Assembly: GCF_000293805.1 (NCBI RefSeq)
Contig: NZ_AMBZ01000006.1
Location: 186,001 to 250,000, forward strand
Direction of reading: 5' to 3'
From: Paenibacillus alvei DSM 29
Lineage (GTDB): Bacteria > Bacillota > Bacilli > Paenibacillales > Paenibacillaceae
DNA: 64,000 nt
Position 1 is the first letter of the stretch. Each line of letters starts with the position of its first letter. Under the pieces are notes generated by a model. It saw nothing but the letters and a program-made list of their open reading frames with translations, did no database searches and was not told where the DNA came from. Positions 33,628 to 42,480 of this stretch are shown one piece after another. Made by a program: the position numbers and the translations under genes.

Positions 33628-34377
33628 TCATTTAATATCTATCCTGTTGAAATAGACGACGCTTGCCACGAAGCCGATAATCGAAGTCACGCCGATTGCA
33701 AGAATCGAATACAGCGGCGGATACTCAGGCACATAACTATGTGACACAATAACATGTGCTGCTGACCATGGAAATATAGCCTTATAATCTGAGCTGATGA
33801 CCGTCACGTTTCCTAGCGTAATGACAGCCGTGAACATAATCGTCGGGACATAGTTTTTAAATAGAAATGTCACCCATATCGTCAGTGTAGACAACAGGAA
33901 CATCAGCAGTGCCCCTAGCACATAGTCCTGTATTGATTTCAATAATACAGAAGTACTCAAGCCATCTGTCTTAATCATGAAACCAAGCGCTAAAGTCAGC
34001 ACCCATGCTACCATCGTTAATAGAAGTATCCATAATAGAAGCATAAGCAGCTTGCTTATCAATAAAGCCACTCGGGACACTGGGATTGTCAGCAAGTTCT
34101 TCAGCGTATCCTCGACAAATTCACGGTTGAACAAATAGGCGGTTATTACCCCGTACAGCAGAACACCAAGCAAAAGCATAATATTCAAATTCGTGTTATA
34201 GAAGGCCGTTTCGAACGGAATAACTGCATCGGGATCTTTTTTCATTTGGCTCAGGTAGGCGATGAACATCATGATCGGCGCTGCTGAAGCTCCAATCATG
34301 CTCACAAGGAACATTTTCGACCTTTTCAGCTTTAACAGCTCGGTATAAAGTAAATTAACCAATCTGGCCACCACCAA
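33628..34377 (-). CDS. ABC-2 type permease (antimicrobial-peptide exporter type)
   Basis: A 249-residue membrane protein with six predicted helices (MFLVSMIGASAAPIMMFIAY, IMLLLGVLLYGVITAYLF, LLMLLLWILLLTMVAWVLTL, ALLMFLLSTLTIWVTFLF, IMFTAVITLGNVTVI, LYSILAIGVTSIIGFVASVV), the layout of BcrB/LanE/G-like permeases of lantibiotic-immunity transporters. The start is probably GTG at 34377, overlapping the ATPase gene by 23 bases. It is the last gene of a TCS-ABC operon. Confidence 0.82.
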   Translation of the reverse strand: MVVARLVNLLYTELLKLKRSKMFLVSMIGASAAPIMMFIAYLSQMKKDPDAVIPFETAFYNTNLNIMLLLGVLLYGVITAYLFNREFVEDTLKNLLTIPVSRVALLISKLLMLLLWILLLTMVAWVLTLALGFMIKTDGLSTSVLLKSIQDYVLGALLMFLLSTLTIWVTFLFKNYVPTIMFTAVITLGNVTVISSDYKAIFPWSAAHVIVSHSYVPEYPPLYSILAIGVTSIIGFVASVVYFNRIDIK

Positions 34378-35275
34378 TCCGCTTCACGAAGTAATCTTCG
34401 AGCGTATCTTCATTTACAGTCATGCTATATACATCAATATCATGCTGAACGAACAGCTTATTCAGCTTGTACTGCTCCCCGACAAGCGAATAGACACGCA
34501 TCCATCCGCCGTCGTGAATTTCGTAATCGTGGATGCCGGCTTGCGACTCCAGCAGCATGGCTGCTTTATTGTCATTCGATACATGGAACTCGATGTATTT
34601 TCGATTTCTTTGGTGCAGCTCTCCAATCGAGATTTCTTCAAGCAGCTTCCCTTCGTGGATAATACCTAGCTGATCCGCAAGCTGCTCGACCTCAGATAAA
34701 ATATGACTGGATATAAGCACAGTGATCTTCCGTTCTTCCGCTAATGATCTGATGAGCTTGCGAATTTCCTTAATTCCTATCGGGTCGAGCCCGTTCGTAG
34801 GCTCATCCAGAATAAGCAGCTCCGGGTGATGAAGAATCGCTCTGGCGATGCCAAGGCGTTGCTTCATGCCCATCGAGTATTGACCAACAAGCTTCCTGGT
34901 CTCCTCCTGCAACCCTACCGTTTCAAGTGCTTCTTCCAGCGCATTCCGCTTGTATACCCCCATCAGCTTTGCATTGATCAGCAGATTCTCATAGGCAGTC
35001 AAGTTCTCATAAAAGCCGGGATGCTCGACCATTGAACCGATTCGAGATAAAATTTCTTTTGGTTTATCCGTCAAACGCTGGCCGAATATTTCCACATCTC
35101 CATGCGTAGGCTTGATTAACCCGAGCAGCATTCGAATGGTTGTCGTTTTGCCTGCGCCATTTCGGCCGAGGAAGCCATAAATTTCGCCCTTCTTCACATG
35201 CATGTTCAGATCGTGAACCGCTATCTGCTCTCCATACTGCTTCGTAAGACGGGTTGTACGAATGATTGTGCTCAT
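34355..35275 (-). CDS. ABC transporter ATPase, BcrA/LanF type
   Basis: A 306-residue ABC ATPase. Walker A GRNGAGKTTTIRM, signature YSMGMKQRLGIA, Walker B LLILDEPTNGLD and switch His in VLISSHILSEVEQ are intact. The C-terminal 75 residues (KYIEFHVSNDNKAAMLL onward) match the BcrA/NukF type of export ATPase. The ATG at 35275 follows AGGAGG. It lies 79 bases after the histidine kinase, and together with the permease forms a likely peptide-antibiotic immunity exporter. Confidence 0.9.
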   Translation of the reverse strand: MSTIIRTTRLTKQYGEQIAVHDLNMHVKKGEIYGFLGRNGAGKTTTIRMLLGLIKPTHGDVEIFGQRLTDKPKEILSRIGSMVEHPGFYENLTAYENLLINAKLMGVYKRNALEEALETVGLQEETRKLVGQYSMGMKQRLGIARAILHHPELLILDEPTNGLDPIGIKEIRKLIRSLAEERKITVLISSHILSEVEQLADQLGIIHEGKLLEEISIGELHQRNRKYIEFHVSNDNKAAMLLESQAGIHDYEIHDGGWMRVYSLVGEQYKLNKLFVQHDIDVYSMTVNEDTLEDYFVKRIGGGQIG

Positions 35276-35353
35276 GCAGCACCTCCTGCTAGTCAACTAT
35301 ATCTCCTTCTATCGTAAACAGTTGATTTTAAATGCTGCTTAATGAGTTCTTAA

Positions 35354-36397
35354 CTATCTCTTAACAGATACAGGTTGCGCCATCCTTACTGGAAGGCTCA
35401 CTGTAAATGCAGTCCGCTCATACGGCTTGCTCACGACTGAAATACGCCCGCCATGCTTGTCAACAAATGCCTTGGTAATCGCCAATCCCAACCCGCTCCC
35501 GCCGTACTGCAAACTCCGAGATTGCTCGGAGCGGTAGGTGCGCTCGAATATCCTCGGAATTTCATTCGCTGGAATGCCTGGCCCCGCATCCCATATCGTG
35601 AGCTCAATGCTTGTTTCCTTCCTCTCCAGTTCAACGCCTAACTTCCGGCCATCCTTGCCATATCGGATCGCGTTCTTAATCAGGTTGTTCAGAATGCGGA
35701 TATACCCGTACCGATCAACCTCTGCTGTACACTTCTCATCAGGAATCTGAACCGCTAAGTCCATGCCGTGCTTCTTTAACTCCGGCAAAAATGAGATTAT
35801 CGCTTCTCGTAACAGCTCTGCAGCGTCAAGCGGCTCTCTTCTAATCTCAATCTCATCTGCGTCCAGCTTCGCCATTTGAAAGATATGGTCGATCAGTTCC
35901 TTCAACGTTTGCGCCTTAGCCGAGATAATCGCAATACACTCTTCCTTCTCTTGCTGCGTATCCATATGTTCATCCTGCAAGGCATCAACATACCCGATAA
36001 TCGAGGTAAGCGGTGTCCGAATGTCATGTGAAATATTCGTGAGCAGCTTCTTGCGAGCTGTCTCGGATCGATGTGCCTGTACTTGCAGCCTGTCCATTTG
36101 CTCGATTAATTCATTAATCGAATATAGCAATTCATTATAAGTCTCGAACTCATTTGCTAGCAGCCTCGTGTTGATATTTCCTCGTACTGCACGTTGTACA
36201 GCAGCAGCATCGCTTTTTAGTTTTCGTATCAATCTTAAACGGCTGTGCAAGAGCAGCCCCACAGTGGTGAATAGCATAGCAAACAGCCCCCATCTAATGA
36301 TTCCTAGAGGCTGAATTGTAATACGATCCATAATGAATAAAATTATTAACCCGATTAATAAAGTGACGAACATCAGACTGTGCTTATCATGTCTCAT
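35354..36397 (-). CDS. Sensor histidine kinase
   Basis: A 347-residue kinase with two close N-terminal membrane helices (LMFVTLLIGLIILFIMD and GLFAMLFTTVGLLLH) and almost no extracellular loop, then a HAMP-like linker, H-box NISHDIRTPLTSIIGY, N-box ILNNLIKNAIRYG and G boxes IWDAGPGIP and YGGSGLGLAI. The short sensing domain is typical of intramembrane-sensing kinases that work with ABC exporters. The start at 36397 overlaps the regulator gene's end by 11 bases. Confidence 0.9.
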   Translation of the reverse strand: MRHDKHSLMFVTLLIGLIILFIMDRITIQPLGIIRWGLFAMLFTTVGLLLHSRLRLIRKLKSDAAAVQRAVRGNINTRLLANEFETYNELLYSINELIEQMDRLQVQAHRSETARKKLLTNISHDIRTPLTSIIGYVDALQDEHMDTQQEKEECIAIISAKAQTLKELIDHIFQMAKLDADEIEIRREPLDAAELLREAIISFLPELKKHGMDLAVQIPDEKCTAEVDRYGYIRILNNLIKNAIRYGKDGRKLGVELERKETSIELTIWDAGPGIPANEIPRIFERTYRSEQSRSLQYGGSGLGLAITKAFVDKHGGRISVVSKPYERTAFTVSLPVRMAQPVSVKR

Positions 36398-37106
36398 CTT
36401 TCTCACCTGCAAACTTATATCCGATTCCCCACACCGTCTGAATCAGCTTCGGCTCAGAAGGATTCGATTCAATTTTCAATCGGAGCTTACGTATGTGAAC
36501 CATGACCGTGTTATCATCCTCAATATATTGAGATCCCCACACCTGTCTGAAGATTTGCGTCTTCGTAAATACTTGCTCAGGATGAGCAGCGAACAGCTTC
36601 AACAGCTCAAATTCCTTTGCGGTTAGATTTACTTCTTGACCGTCACGCATAACCGTATATTTCTTTGTATCAATTATTAACCCTGTAAATCGCAAAAGTG
36701 TATCTTCTTCAGCAGAGCCAATGGCCTCACTGCCTAAGATCATGAATCTTCTAAGCTGTGCCTTGCTTCTCGCAATAAGCTCATGGATACTGAAGGGCTT
36801 CGTCATATAATCGTCCGCACCAATGCTCAGGCCGACAATTTTGTCCATTTCTTCATCCTTCGCTGTCAGCATCAATATGGGGACGTTGCTTCTCTCCCGA
36901 ATACGGCGGCACACTTCTATCCCGTCTACGTAAGGCATCATTAGATCAAGCACGACCAGATTATACTTATTCAGCTCGAATAATCGCAATGCTTCCTCCC
37001 CATTAGATGCCGTATCCACCGAATATAACTCCCGTTCTAGGTACTTCTTCACTAATTCTCGAATTTCTCGCTCGTCATCAGCGACAAGCACACGAATTGG
37101 CTGCAT
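36387..37106 (-). CDS. OmpR-family response regulator
   Basis: A 239-residue regulator: receiver domain with acidic pocket VADDERE and phosphorylation site D54 (VVLDLMMP), switch Thr in LMLTAKDEE and Lys in DDYMTKPFS, then a winged-helix domain (LTAKEFELLKLFAAHPEQVF, DNTVMVHIRKLRLKI). First gene of the four-gene minus-strand operon regulator-kinase-ATPase-permease, so it probably controls that exporter. Confidence 0.92.
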   Translation of the reverse strand: MQPIRVLVADDEREIRELVKKYLERELYSVDTASNGEEALRLFELNKYNLVVLDLMMPYVDGIEVCRRIRERSNVPILMLTAKDEEMDKIVGLSIGADDYMTKPFSIHELIARSKAQLRRFMILGSEAIGSAEEDTLLRFTGLIIDTKKYTVMRDGQEVNLTAKEFELLKLFAAHPEQVFTKTQIFRQVWGSQYIEDDNTVMVHIRKLRLKIESNPSEPKLIQTVWGIGYKFAGEKDET

Positions 37107-37301
37107 CGTTCCGTTCTCCCCTTATATCTATCTAAACGGTCTACACCGGATTGCATATTTCGATCTAGTAGATAGTGTAACGAATCTATCAGCCAATTGC
37201 ACGTGTTTGCCAATTCCGTTCTTCACAAATACATGGTTTATTGGATTTGCTGTAAAAATCCCATGACCATTGATCTTGCTGCTGCTGCACCATGAAATTA
37301 T

Positions 37302-38177
37302 TCACTGGCGCTTTAAGGTAAGAACGGTTATTTCAGGTTTGCTAAGGAACCGTATTGGCAGCTCGGTAGTTCCAATCCCTCTGTTCACATATAGCTGCAT
37401 GGGTTTATTCAACGTTGCCGTTCCCTCGATCTGATACATGCCTTCCACATATCGCTTTGCTAAAGGCGGAGTATATATCGCTCCTAGCAACGGCAGCTGG
37501 ACTTGCCCTCCGTGACTATGACCAGATAATTGCAAGTCGATTGGATAATCAGCGACTTGGTCAGCGACATCCGGCTCATGCACAACAAGCAGATTGAATA
37601 TGTCCGGCTCCAGGACTGGCAGCGTTCCGTGAATGTCAGGCGTTCCTAATAAGAAATCATCAAGACCGCTGATGGTGATATACTCGTTATAGTTGGGAAG
37701 CCGTATTTTTCTCGTAGCATTTACCAGAACCGTGAAGCCCGCCTCTTCCATATAGGACTGATAACTTCCACTCCCCCCTCCACCACGATCATGGTTGCCG
37801 AACACCGCATACTTGCCTAATGTTGCTTGCAGCTGCGCCAATAAGCGCTGAGCCCCATGTCTCTTATCTCCATACCTATGGAAATTGTCAACTAAATCTC
37901 CGGTAAACACGATGATATCTGGATGCTCGATATTAATTCGATCCACAAGGCCCCTCAACTGCTTTTCATCAAAATGCTCGCCCAGATGGACATCAGAAAA
38001 GTGCACAATTTTCATGTTATCAAAGCTCGAAGGGATGTAATGGTTCTCTATCGTTTGCCTCATTATACTTATCCTTTTCGGTTCCATTTCCAAGCCATAA
38101 AATAATGCACATACCAGCAGCAGCGATACAGCGATTGACATGCTCATTGCAAGCTTTCTCCACTTCTTATTCTTCAT
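37302..38177 (-). CDS. Metallophosphoesterase, YkuE/YaeI-like
   Basis: A 291-residue protein with one N-terminal membrane segment (SIAVSLLLVCALFYGL) and a calcineurin-like phosphoesterase domain: VHFSDVHLG, VFTGDLVDN, FGNHDRGGG and LSGHSHGGQV hold all metal ligands (DxH, GD, GNHD, GHxH). Family members such as YkuE and YaeI act on phosphate esters, some on UDP-2,3-diacylglucosamine. It is probably anchored with the domain outside. Monocistronic, between two two-component systems. Confidence 0.88.
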   Translation of the reverse strand: MKNKKWRKLAMSMSIAVSLLLVCALFYGLEMEPKRISIMRQTIENHYIPSSFDNMKIVHFSDVHLGEHFDEKQLRGLVDRINIEHPDIIVFTGDLVDNFHRYGDKRHGAQRLLAQLQATLGKYAVFGNHDRGGGGSGSYQSYMEEAGFTVLVNATRKIRLPNYNEYITISGLDDFLLGTPDIHGTLPVLEPDIFNLLVVHEPDVADQVADYPIDLQLSGHSHGGQVQLPLLGAIYTPPLAKRYVEGMYQIEGTATLNKPMQLYVNRGIGTTELPIRFLSKPEITVLTLKRQ

Positions 38178-38231
38178 AATCTCACCTCAGCTTCATCATA
38201 AGAAGCCAATGTTACGCCAATGTGACGAAAT

Positions 38232-38263
38232 AAAAAAGTGCCATCCCACTTATGGGACAGCAC
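38232..38263 (-). terminator. Terminator of the second two-component system
   Basis: GTGC/GCAC and TCCC/GGGA stem with six T on the minus strand, about 100 bases past the kinase stop. Confidence 0.75.
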
Positions 38264-38364
38264 CAGTTAGATATCGTCTCTACCCTTTTTGATTGATCAT
38301 AAGCAATAGAGAAAGACTGTCACTGTACTGTTCGATAACACAACTTTGAAGCAATATGACCGTA

Positions 38365-39759
38365 TTATCTTTCTTGAGGGCAAAGCGGCAATGCAAAATG
38401 AAATTCGATAACGCCTTTCTGCAAGCGCACACCAAATTTTGCTTCATGTTTCTGCAATATCCCATGAACAATAGACAAACCTAACCCAGTTCCGCTGAAC
38501 TGCTTGCTGCGAGAACTCTCTGCGACGAAGAACGGTCCCCACAACTGTTTGAGCTCTGCTTCTGTCATGGATAGCTCACATCCATTTCGAATAAACAGAG
38601 TTAGCTCAATCTGACTCGTTACAAGCACAATCTCTATTTTCCCATTTGTCGTATATTTCACCGCATTCGATATCAAATTGGTAATGGCCATTTCCAGCTT
38701 CAACTTGTCGGCCTTCACACAGCATCGTTCCGCATCCTTATGTTTCACGGTCAGTTCAAGCGAATGTTGCTTAAGGGGCAGCTCAAACGCTGAGATAATC
38801 CGTTCCAAAAGAGGGATGATAGGAACGGATTCAATATCTAACTGTTCCGCTTGCAATCGAGACCACTCCAACAGGTTTGTAATGAGCTCGGACATATTGT
38901 CTGTCTGCTTCTCAATAACATCCGCGTAGGTGCCGTCGTCAAGCCCGTCCTTCATTCCGGCAGCGTATGCCTTAATTACCGCGAGCGGTGTCTTTAACTC
39001 GTGAGAAATGTCGCGAATGAAGACGCGCAAATTTCGGTTTCGCTCCTCCAGCTCAGTGTGGGCCTGCTCCAGCTTTGTGCTCATTGAATTGATGCTGTGA
39101 GCGAGCTCTTCGATTTCATCGCCCGTTCGAATGTCCACCTTCTGAAAGGTCAGTTCTGCAATTTCCTCAGCCGTTATTTTCAATTGCTCCAAGGGCCGTA
39201 CGGTTCGCTTGGAAAACCACGCGGCGAGCACAATTGCAAGAAGAAGCGCTCCAACTGCGATCCATAAATTGAACTGATTGACAATTCGTATCGTGTCGCC
39301 AGAATTGGCCACAGATTCGCCTGCCGCAAATATTAAGCCTTCCTTCAGAACAAATGTGACGATCACGCTCGATTTCAGTTTTTCTTGCTGGTACGTCTTC
39401 GTGACTGTACCTCCGCGCATAAGCTGTGCAACACTGTCTTCTGTCAACCAAAACTTACTCATGGCGAAGCGCTCACGTGTAAATTGCCCCCGGAGTGTCC
39501 AATTCAAGCGATCAATGTCATGATCATATGGAGTGTGAATGATCGTCAGTTGATATTCATCTGCTATCCGCTCCGTCTCTTCAAGCAGTTGCTTTGGCTC
39601 AATGCTCCGCAGCTTTTCTACAGCCTCAGTCAACGATGCCCGCTTCTTGTAAATAAAATAATTCGGCATAAAAAATGTATTTACGCAATAAGAAAGTCCG
39701 AAAACGACAACAAGGATGAGTGCAATATGCACGAATAGCTTTCGACTTAGCTTATTCAT
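38365..39759 (-). CDS. Sensor histidine kinase (second system)
   Basis: A 464-residue kinase with two membrane helices (IALILVVVFGLSYCVNTFF and LWIAVGALLLAIVLAAWF) flanking an extracellular domain of about 140 residues, a HAMP domain (KRTVRPLEQLKITAEEIAEL), H-box RDISHELKTPLAVIKAY, N-box MAITNLISNAVKYT and G-box FSGTGLGLSIVHGI. The start at 39759 overlaps the regulator's stop by eight bases. Signal unknown. Confidence 0.92.
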   Translation of the reverse strand: MNKLSRKLFVHIALILVVVFGLSYCVNTFFMPNYFIYKKRASLTEAVEKLRSIEPKQLLEETERIADEYQLTIIHTPYDHDIDRLNWTLRGQFTRERFAMSKFWLTEDSVAQLMRGGTVTKTYQQEKLKSSVIVTFVLKEGLIFAAGESVANSGDTIRIVNQFNLWIAVGALLLAIVLAAWFSKRTVRPLEQLKITAEEIAELTFQKVDIRTGDEIEELAHSINSMSTKLEQAHTELEERNRNLRVFIRDISHELKTPLAVIKAYAAGMKDGLDDGTYADVIEKQTDNMSELITNLLEWSRLQAEQLDIESVPIIPLLERIISAFELPLKQHSLELTVKHKDAERCCVKADKLKLEMAITNLISNAVKYTTNGKIEIVLVTSQIELTLFIRNGCELSMTEAELKQLWGPFFVAESSRSKQFSGTGLGLSIVHGILQKHEAKFGVRLQKGVIEFHFALPLCPQER

Positions 39760-40405
39760 GGCGGCGCGGATGCTCGAAGCTATACCCCATCCCACGGTGT
39801 GTCAGTATCCATTCTTCACCGATCTTTTCCCGCAGCCTGCGTATATGGGTATCGACTGTCCGCTCTTCGCCGAAATAATCGTAGCCCCACACATGATCGA
39901 GCAGCGCCTTGCGGGATAGGATCTGGCCTTTGTTCACGATAAAAAATTTCATAAGCTGAAATTCCTTCTTCGTAACCCGCAAATCTGTTCCAGCCTTGCT
40001 AATCTTCTGTCCTTCCATGTCAACTTGAATCTCGCCGAATAGATACTGCGCCTGTAAATTCAACAGCTTCTTGACCCTTGCTAGTAAGATACGTGGATCG
40101 AACGGCTTCCTTATATATTCGTCAGCACCAGACTCCAATGCCTTCAACTCGTCTTCATACTCACCCTTCGCCGTAAGCATCAGCACCTTGAGCTTCGAAT
40201 TCGCCTTCATCTCTTTGCACACATCGATTCCACTCTTAAAAGGCATCATCCAATCCAGAACGGCCAAGTCGAGCGCCTGATGATAATAGATGTCGAGCGC
40301 CTTAATCCCATTCTCTGCCGTAAAGGTTTGAAATCCTTCTTTTTCAAAATAAGCAACTAATATGTTGAGCATATGCGGTTCATCGTCAGCAATTAATACA
40401 TTCAT
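39752..40405 (-). CDS. OmpR-family response regulator (second system)
   Basis: A 217-residue regulator with a receiver domain (IADDEPHML; D51 in LAVLDWMMP; LMLTAKGEY; DEYIRKPFD) and winged helix (VTKKEFQLMKFFIVNKGQIL, ERTVDTHIRRLREKI). AAGGAG precedes the ATG at 40405. It is divergent from the Tet(L)-like gene's leader with only 62 bases between it and the efflux promoter, so it might influence that gene, though nothing in the sequence shows it. Confidence 0.92.
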   Translation of the reverse strand: MNVLIADDEPHMLNILVAYFEKEGFQTFTAENGIKALDIYYHQALDLAVLDWMMPFKSGIDVCKEMKANSKLKVLMLTAKGEYEDELKALESGADEYIRKPFDPRILLARVKKLLNLQAQYLFGEIQVDMEGQKISKAGTDLRVTKKEFQLMKFFIVNKGQILSRKALLDHVWGYDYFGEERTVDTHIRRLREKIGEEWILTHRGMGYSFEHPRRHE

Positions 40406-40467
40406 CAGTTTGTAACTCCTTCTATTGTAGCTATTCATTGATGCATTCTATATTATTGCATTTTTAA

Positions 40468-40496
40468 TTGAATAAGGAAAATACTGCGGTTATACT
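40468..40496 (+). promoter_or_regulatory. SigmaA promoter of the efflux gene
   Basis: TTGAAT (40468-40473) and TATACT (40491-40496) with a 17-base spacer; the leader peptide starts 30 bases on. Confidence 0.82.
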
Positions 40497-40525
40497 GAAT
40501 ACAACAAATGTAAGGAGGAGTTACG

Positions 40526-40570
40526 ATGAAGTGCGTAATACAAAATGGGGCAGGTTATAATCGGGGATAA
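40526..40570 (+). CDS. Leader peptide of the Tet(L)-like gene
   Basis: A 14-codon ORF, MKCVIQNGAGYNRG, with a perfect ribosome site (AAGGAGGAG, five bases before the ATG). Like the tet(L) leader peptide it opens MKC, and it lies between the promoter and an RBS-masking hairpin. It is therefore a probable translational-attenuation leader: ribosome behaviour on it would decide whether the efflux gene's own ribosome site is free. Confidence 0.72.
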   Translation: MKCVIQNGAGYNRG

Positions 40571-40600
40571 CGCATCATTCGCCCTGTAAACTGCGCGATT

Positions 40601-40621
40601 CCCCTTCATGATAGAAAGGGG
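40601..40621 (+). promoter_or_regulatory. Hairpin sequestering the efflux gene RBS
   Basis: CCCCTT (40601-40606) pairs with AAGGGG (40616-40621), the latter being the Shine-Dalgarno of the GTG start at 40632. An alternative partner for the CCCC strand is GGGGA at 40563-40567, at the end of the leader peptide, so two exclusive structures can be drawn. Confidence 0.6.
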
Positions 40622-40631
40622 TTTCCCGTTC

Positions 40632-42056
40632 GTGGAACAAATAAATCAAGACAATCGCGCATGCGTATCTGCGGAAGAACAATCAAGTCATTCTTTCCGT
40701 GATGTAAAGAAATCTTTTGCATGGTTAAGCTTCTTGGCATTCTTCAGTGTATTGAACGAAACCGTGTTTAATGTATCTTTGCCTGATATTTCACATCATT
40801 TCGGCGTAAGCCCTTCGGTAGCAAATTGGGTTAACACTTGCTTCATGATTTCCTTTGCGCTCGGATCGGTCATTTACGGGACACTATCCAGCAAACACGG
40901 AATTAAGAAGCTTTTGCTGTTCGGCGTGCTCACCTACGGTATCGGCTCCATACTCGGATTCCTTGGCCATTCCTATTTGCCCGCCGTATTTGCAGCCAGA
41001 TTCATACAAGGAGCCGGCGCATCAGCGGTGCCAGGTCTGATTATGGTCATGGTGACTCGGTATATTAGAGCAGACCACCGCGGCAAGGCGTTCGGCCTCA
41101 TCGGTTCCATGGTAGCGCTCGGTGAAGGAATTGGACCGGCAGCAGGCGGAGTACTCGCCGGATACATCCATTGGGCTTATCTATTTCTCATTCCGATGAT
41201 GACGGTGATCAGTCTTCCTTTCTTCTTGACTGCCTTGCCAAAAGAGCCCTCAAAGGAAGGGAACACCGATATTCCGGGCATTTTACTGCTATCGACCGGT
41301 ATTATTCTGTTTACCTTATTTACGACTACGTACCATTGGCTTTACCTCGCAGCCAGTGTCCTTGTCATATTAGGGTTTGCCCAGCATATCCGCCGTACGA
41401 GCGAACCGTTTATTGCACCATCCTTGTTCACCAACCATCATTTTGTGCTCGGTACGCTTGCGGGCTCCATCTTGCTGGGTACGATCGCAGGATTTATCTC
41501 CATGGTGCCCTACATGATGCGGAATGTGCATCATTTATCAACAGCATGGATTGGCAGCGCGATCTTGTTTCCAGGGACGATGAGCGTCATCGTGTTCGGT
41601 ATTCTGGGCGGATCGCTCGTTGACAAGCGTGGAACCTCGTTTGTATTTGCCACTGGTCTCGGGCTTATTACCTGCAGCTTTACGATGCTGATATTGTGGG
41701 GTCAGGAGTCGCCATGTTATATGACAGGAGCGCTCGTACTCGTATTCGGCGGACTATCCTTTATTAAGACCGTCATATCGACGACAGTCGCGGAATCACT
41801 AAGTGAGGAACAAGCTGGCGAAGGAATGAGCATGCTTAGCTTTGCGTGCTTCTTGGCTGAAGGTATCGGGATAGCTGTAGTAGGCGGTCTGCTTACACAT
41901 GGCGAGCTGCTCGCCACGTTGCTGCCTGCTTTCACAAGAGGCTCAGTATCCTCCTTATACAGCAGTTTGATGATCTTCTTCATTGCTGTACTCCTTGTCG
42001 GCAGTATCGTATATGGCTTGTCACGAAAACGAAAATCCAGTATTTCACGCAGTTAA
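40632..42056 (+). CDS. Tet(L)/Tet(K)-like 14-TMS MFS drug efflux protein
   Basis: A 474-residue major-facilitator antiporter of the DHA2 (14 membrane helix) type. Stretches match the Tet(L)/Tet(K) group closely: NVSLPDISHHFGVSPSVANW, NTCFMISFALGSVIYG, ARFIQGAGASAVPGLIMV, GKAFGLIGSMVALGEGIGPA, MVPYMMRNVHHLSTAWIG and GTMSVIVFGILGGSLVD. It should export tetracycline-metal complexes, and probably Na+/K+, against protons. I prefer the GTG at 40632, because AAAGGGG is ten bases upstream; an ATG 24 bases earlier lacks a ribosome site. It sits alone, with its own promoter, leader and terminator. No mobile-element sequence flanks it, so it looks chromosomal. Substrate range is inferred. Confidence 0.85.
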   Translation: MEQINQDNRACVSAEEQSSHSFRDVKKSFAWLSFLAFFSVLNETVFNVSLPDISHHFGVSPSVANWVNTCFMISFALGSVIYGTLSSKHGIKKLLLFGVLTYGIGSILGFLGHSYLPAVFAARFIQGAGASAVPGLIMVMVTRYIRADHRGKAFGLIGSMVALGEGIGPAAGGVLAGYIHWAYLFLIPMMTVISLPFFLTALPKEPSKEGNTDIPGILLLSTGIILFTLFTTTYHWLYLAASVLVILGFAQHIRRTSEPFIAPSLFTNHHFVLGTLAGSILLGTIAGFISMVPYMMRNVHHLSTAWIGSAILFPGTMSVIVFGILGGSLVDKRGTSFVFATGLGLITCSFTMLILWGQESPCYMTGALVLVFGGLSFIKTVISTTVAESLSEEQAGEGMSMLSFACFLAEGIGIAVVGGLLTHGELLATLLPAFTRGSVSSLYSSLMIFFIAVLLVGSIVYGLSRKRKSSISRS

Positions 42057-42062
42057 CCATTT

Positions 42063-42099
42063 ATGAAGATCAGGATATTCCTGATCTTCATTTTTATTT
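42063..42099 (+). terminator. Terminator of the efflux gene
   Basis: A 13-bp perfect stem (ATGAAGATCAGGA/TCCTGATCTTCAT) with a three-base loop and a TTTTTATTTT tail. Confidence 0.92.
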
Positions 42100-42287
42100 T
42101 CCACGCTTCTTTCCATAAGATGAGGGTTATCCATCTTCATATCGTAGAGTACGCTGATCCTAACTAGAATTTATGATGCACCATCTTCTGTCTGTTTCTA
42201 TCTATTTTATGATTTTTTTGTAAACATTTCATTGTCAACTTGACATGGATATTGTATGATATGAGCAATTGCATAGTCATACAAATT

Positions 42288-42378
42288 CGGGGGCTTGAGG
42301 AATCGGGCTGAGATTGTAGCTGACCATACCGCTACTGACCGTTAATCTGATCTGGGTAATGCCAGCGTAGAGAAGATG
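42288..42378 (+). promoter_or_regulatory. TPP riboswitch (THI element)
   Basis: The conserved THI-box parts occur in order: CGGGGGCTTG, GGGCTGAGATTG, ACCGCTACTGACCG, AATCTGATCTGGGTAATGCC and AGCGTAGAGAAG. Thiamine pyrophosphate binding would stabilise the aptamer and allow the downstream terminator at 42426-42451 to form, shutting off ykoEDC. Confidence 0.93.
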
Positions 42379-42425
42379 TATTTGTCGCGTGATCATGCAC
42401 AAGCTGTGGTCTATGACTCTTTCTA

Positions 42426-42451
42426 CCGTCTGGCTGCCAGACGGTTTTTTT
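42426..42451 (+). terminator. Riboswitch expression-platform terminator
   Basis: CCGTCTGG-CTG-CCAGACGG followed by seven T, 29 bases before the ykoE start. Confidence 0.92.
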
Positions 42452-42480
42452 GTATGATCGATATCCAAAAGGAGAGGGTT

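Noticed and set aside
38280-38471. Possible extra gene or frameshift at the end of the second kinase
   Set aside because: The kinase ends naturally after its last G-box strand; the overlapping frame has no support.
40441-42120. A mobile element carrying the Tet(L)-like gene
   Set aside because: No transposase, recombinase or flanking repeats are visible; flanks are ordinary chromosomal genes.
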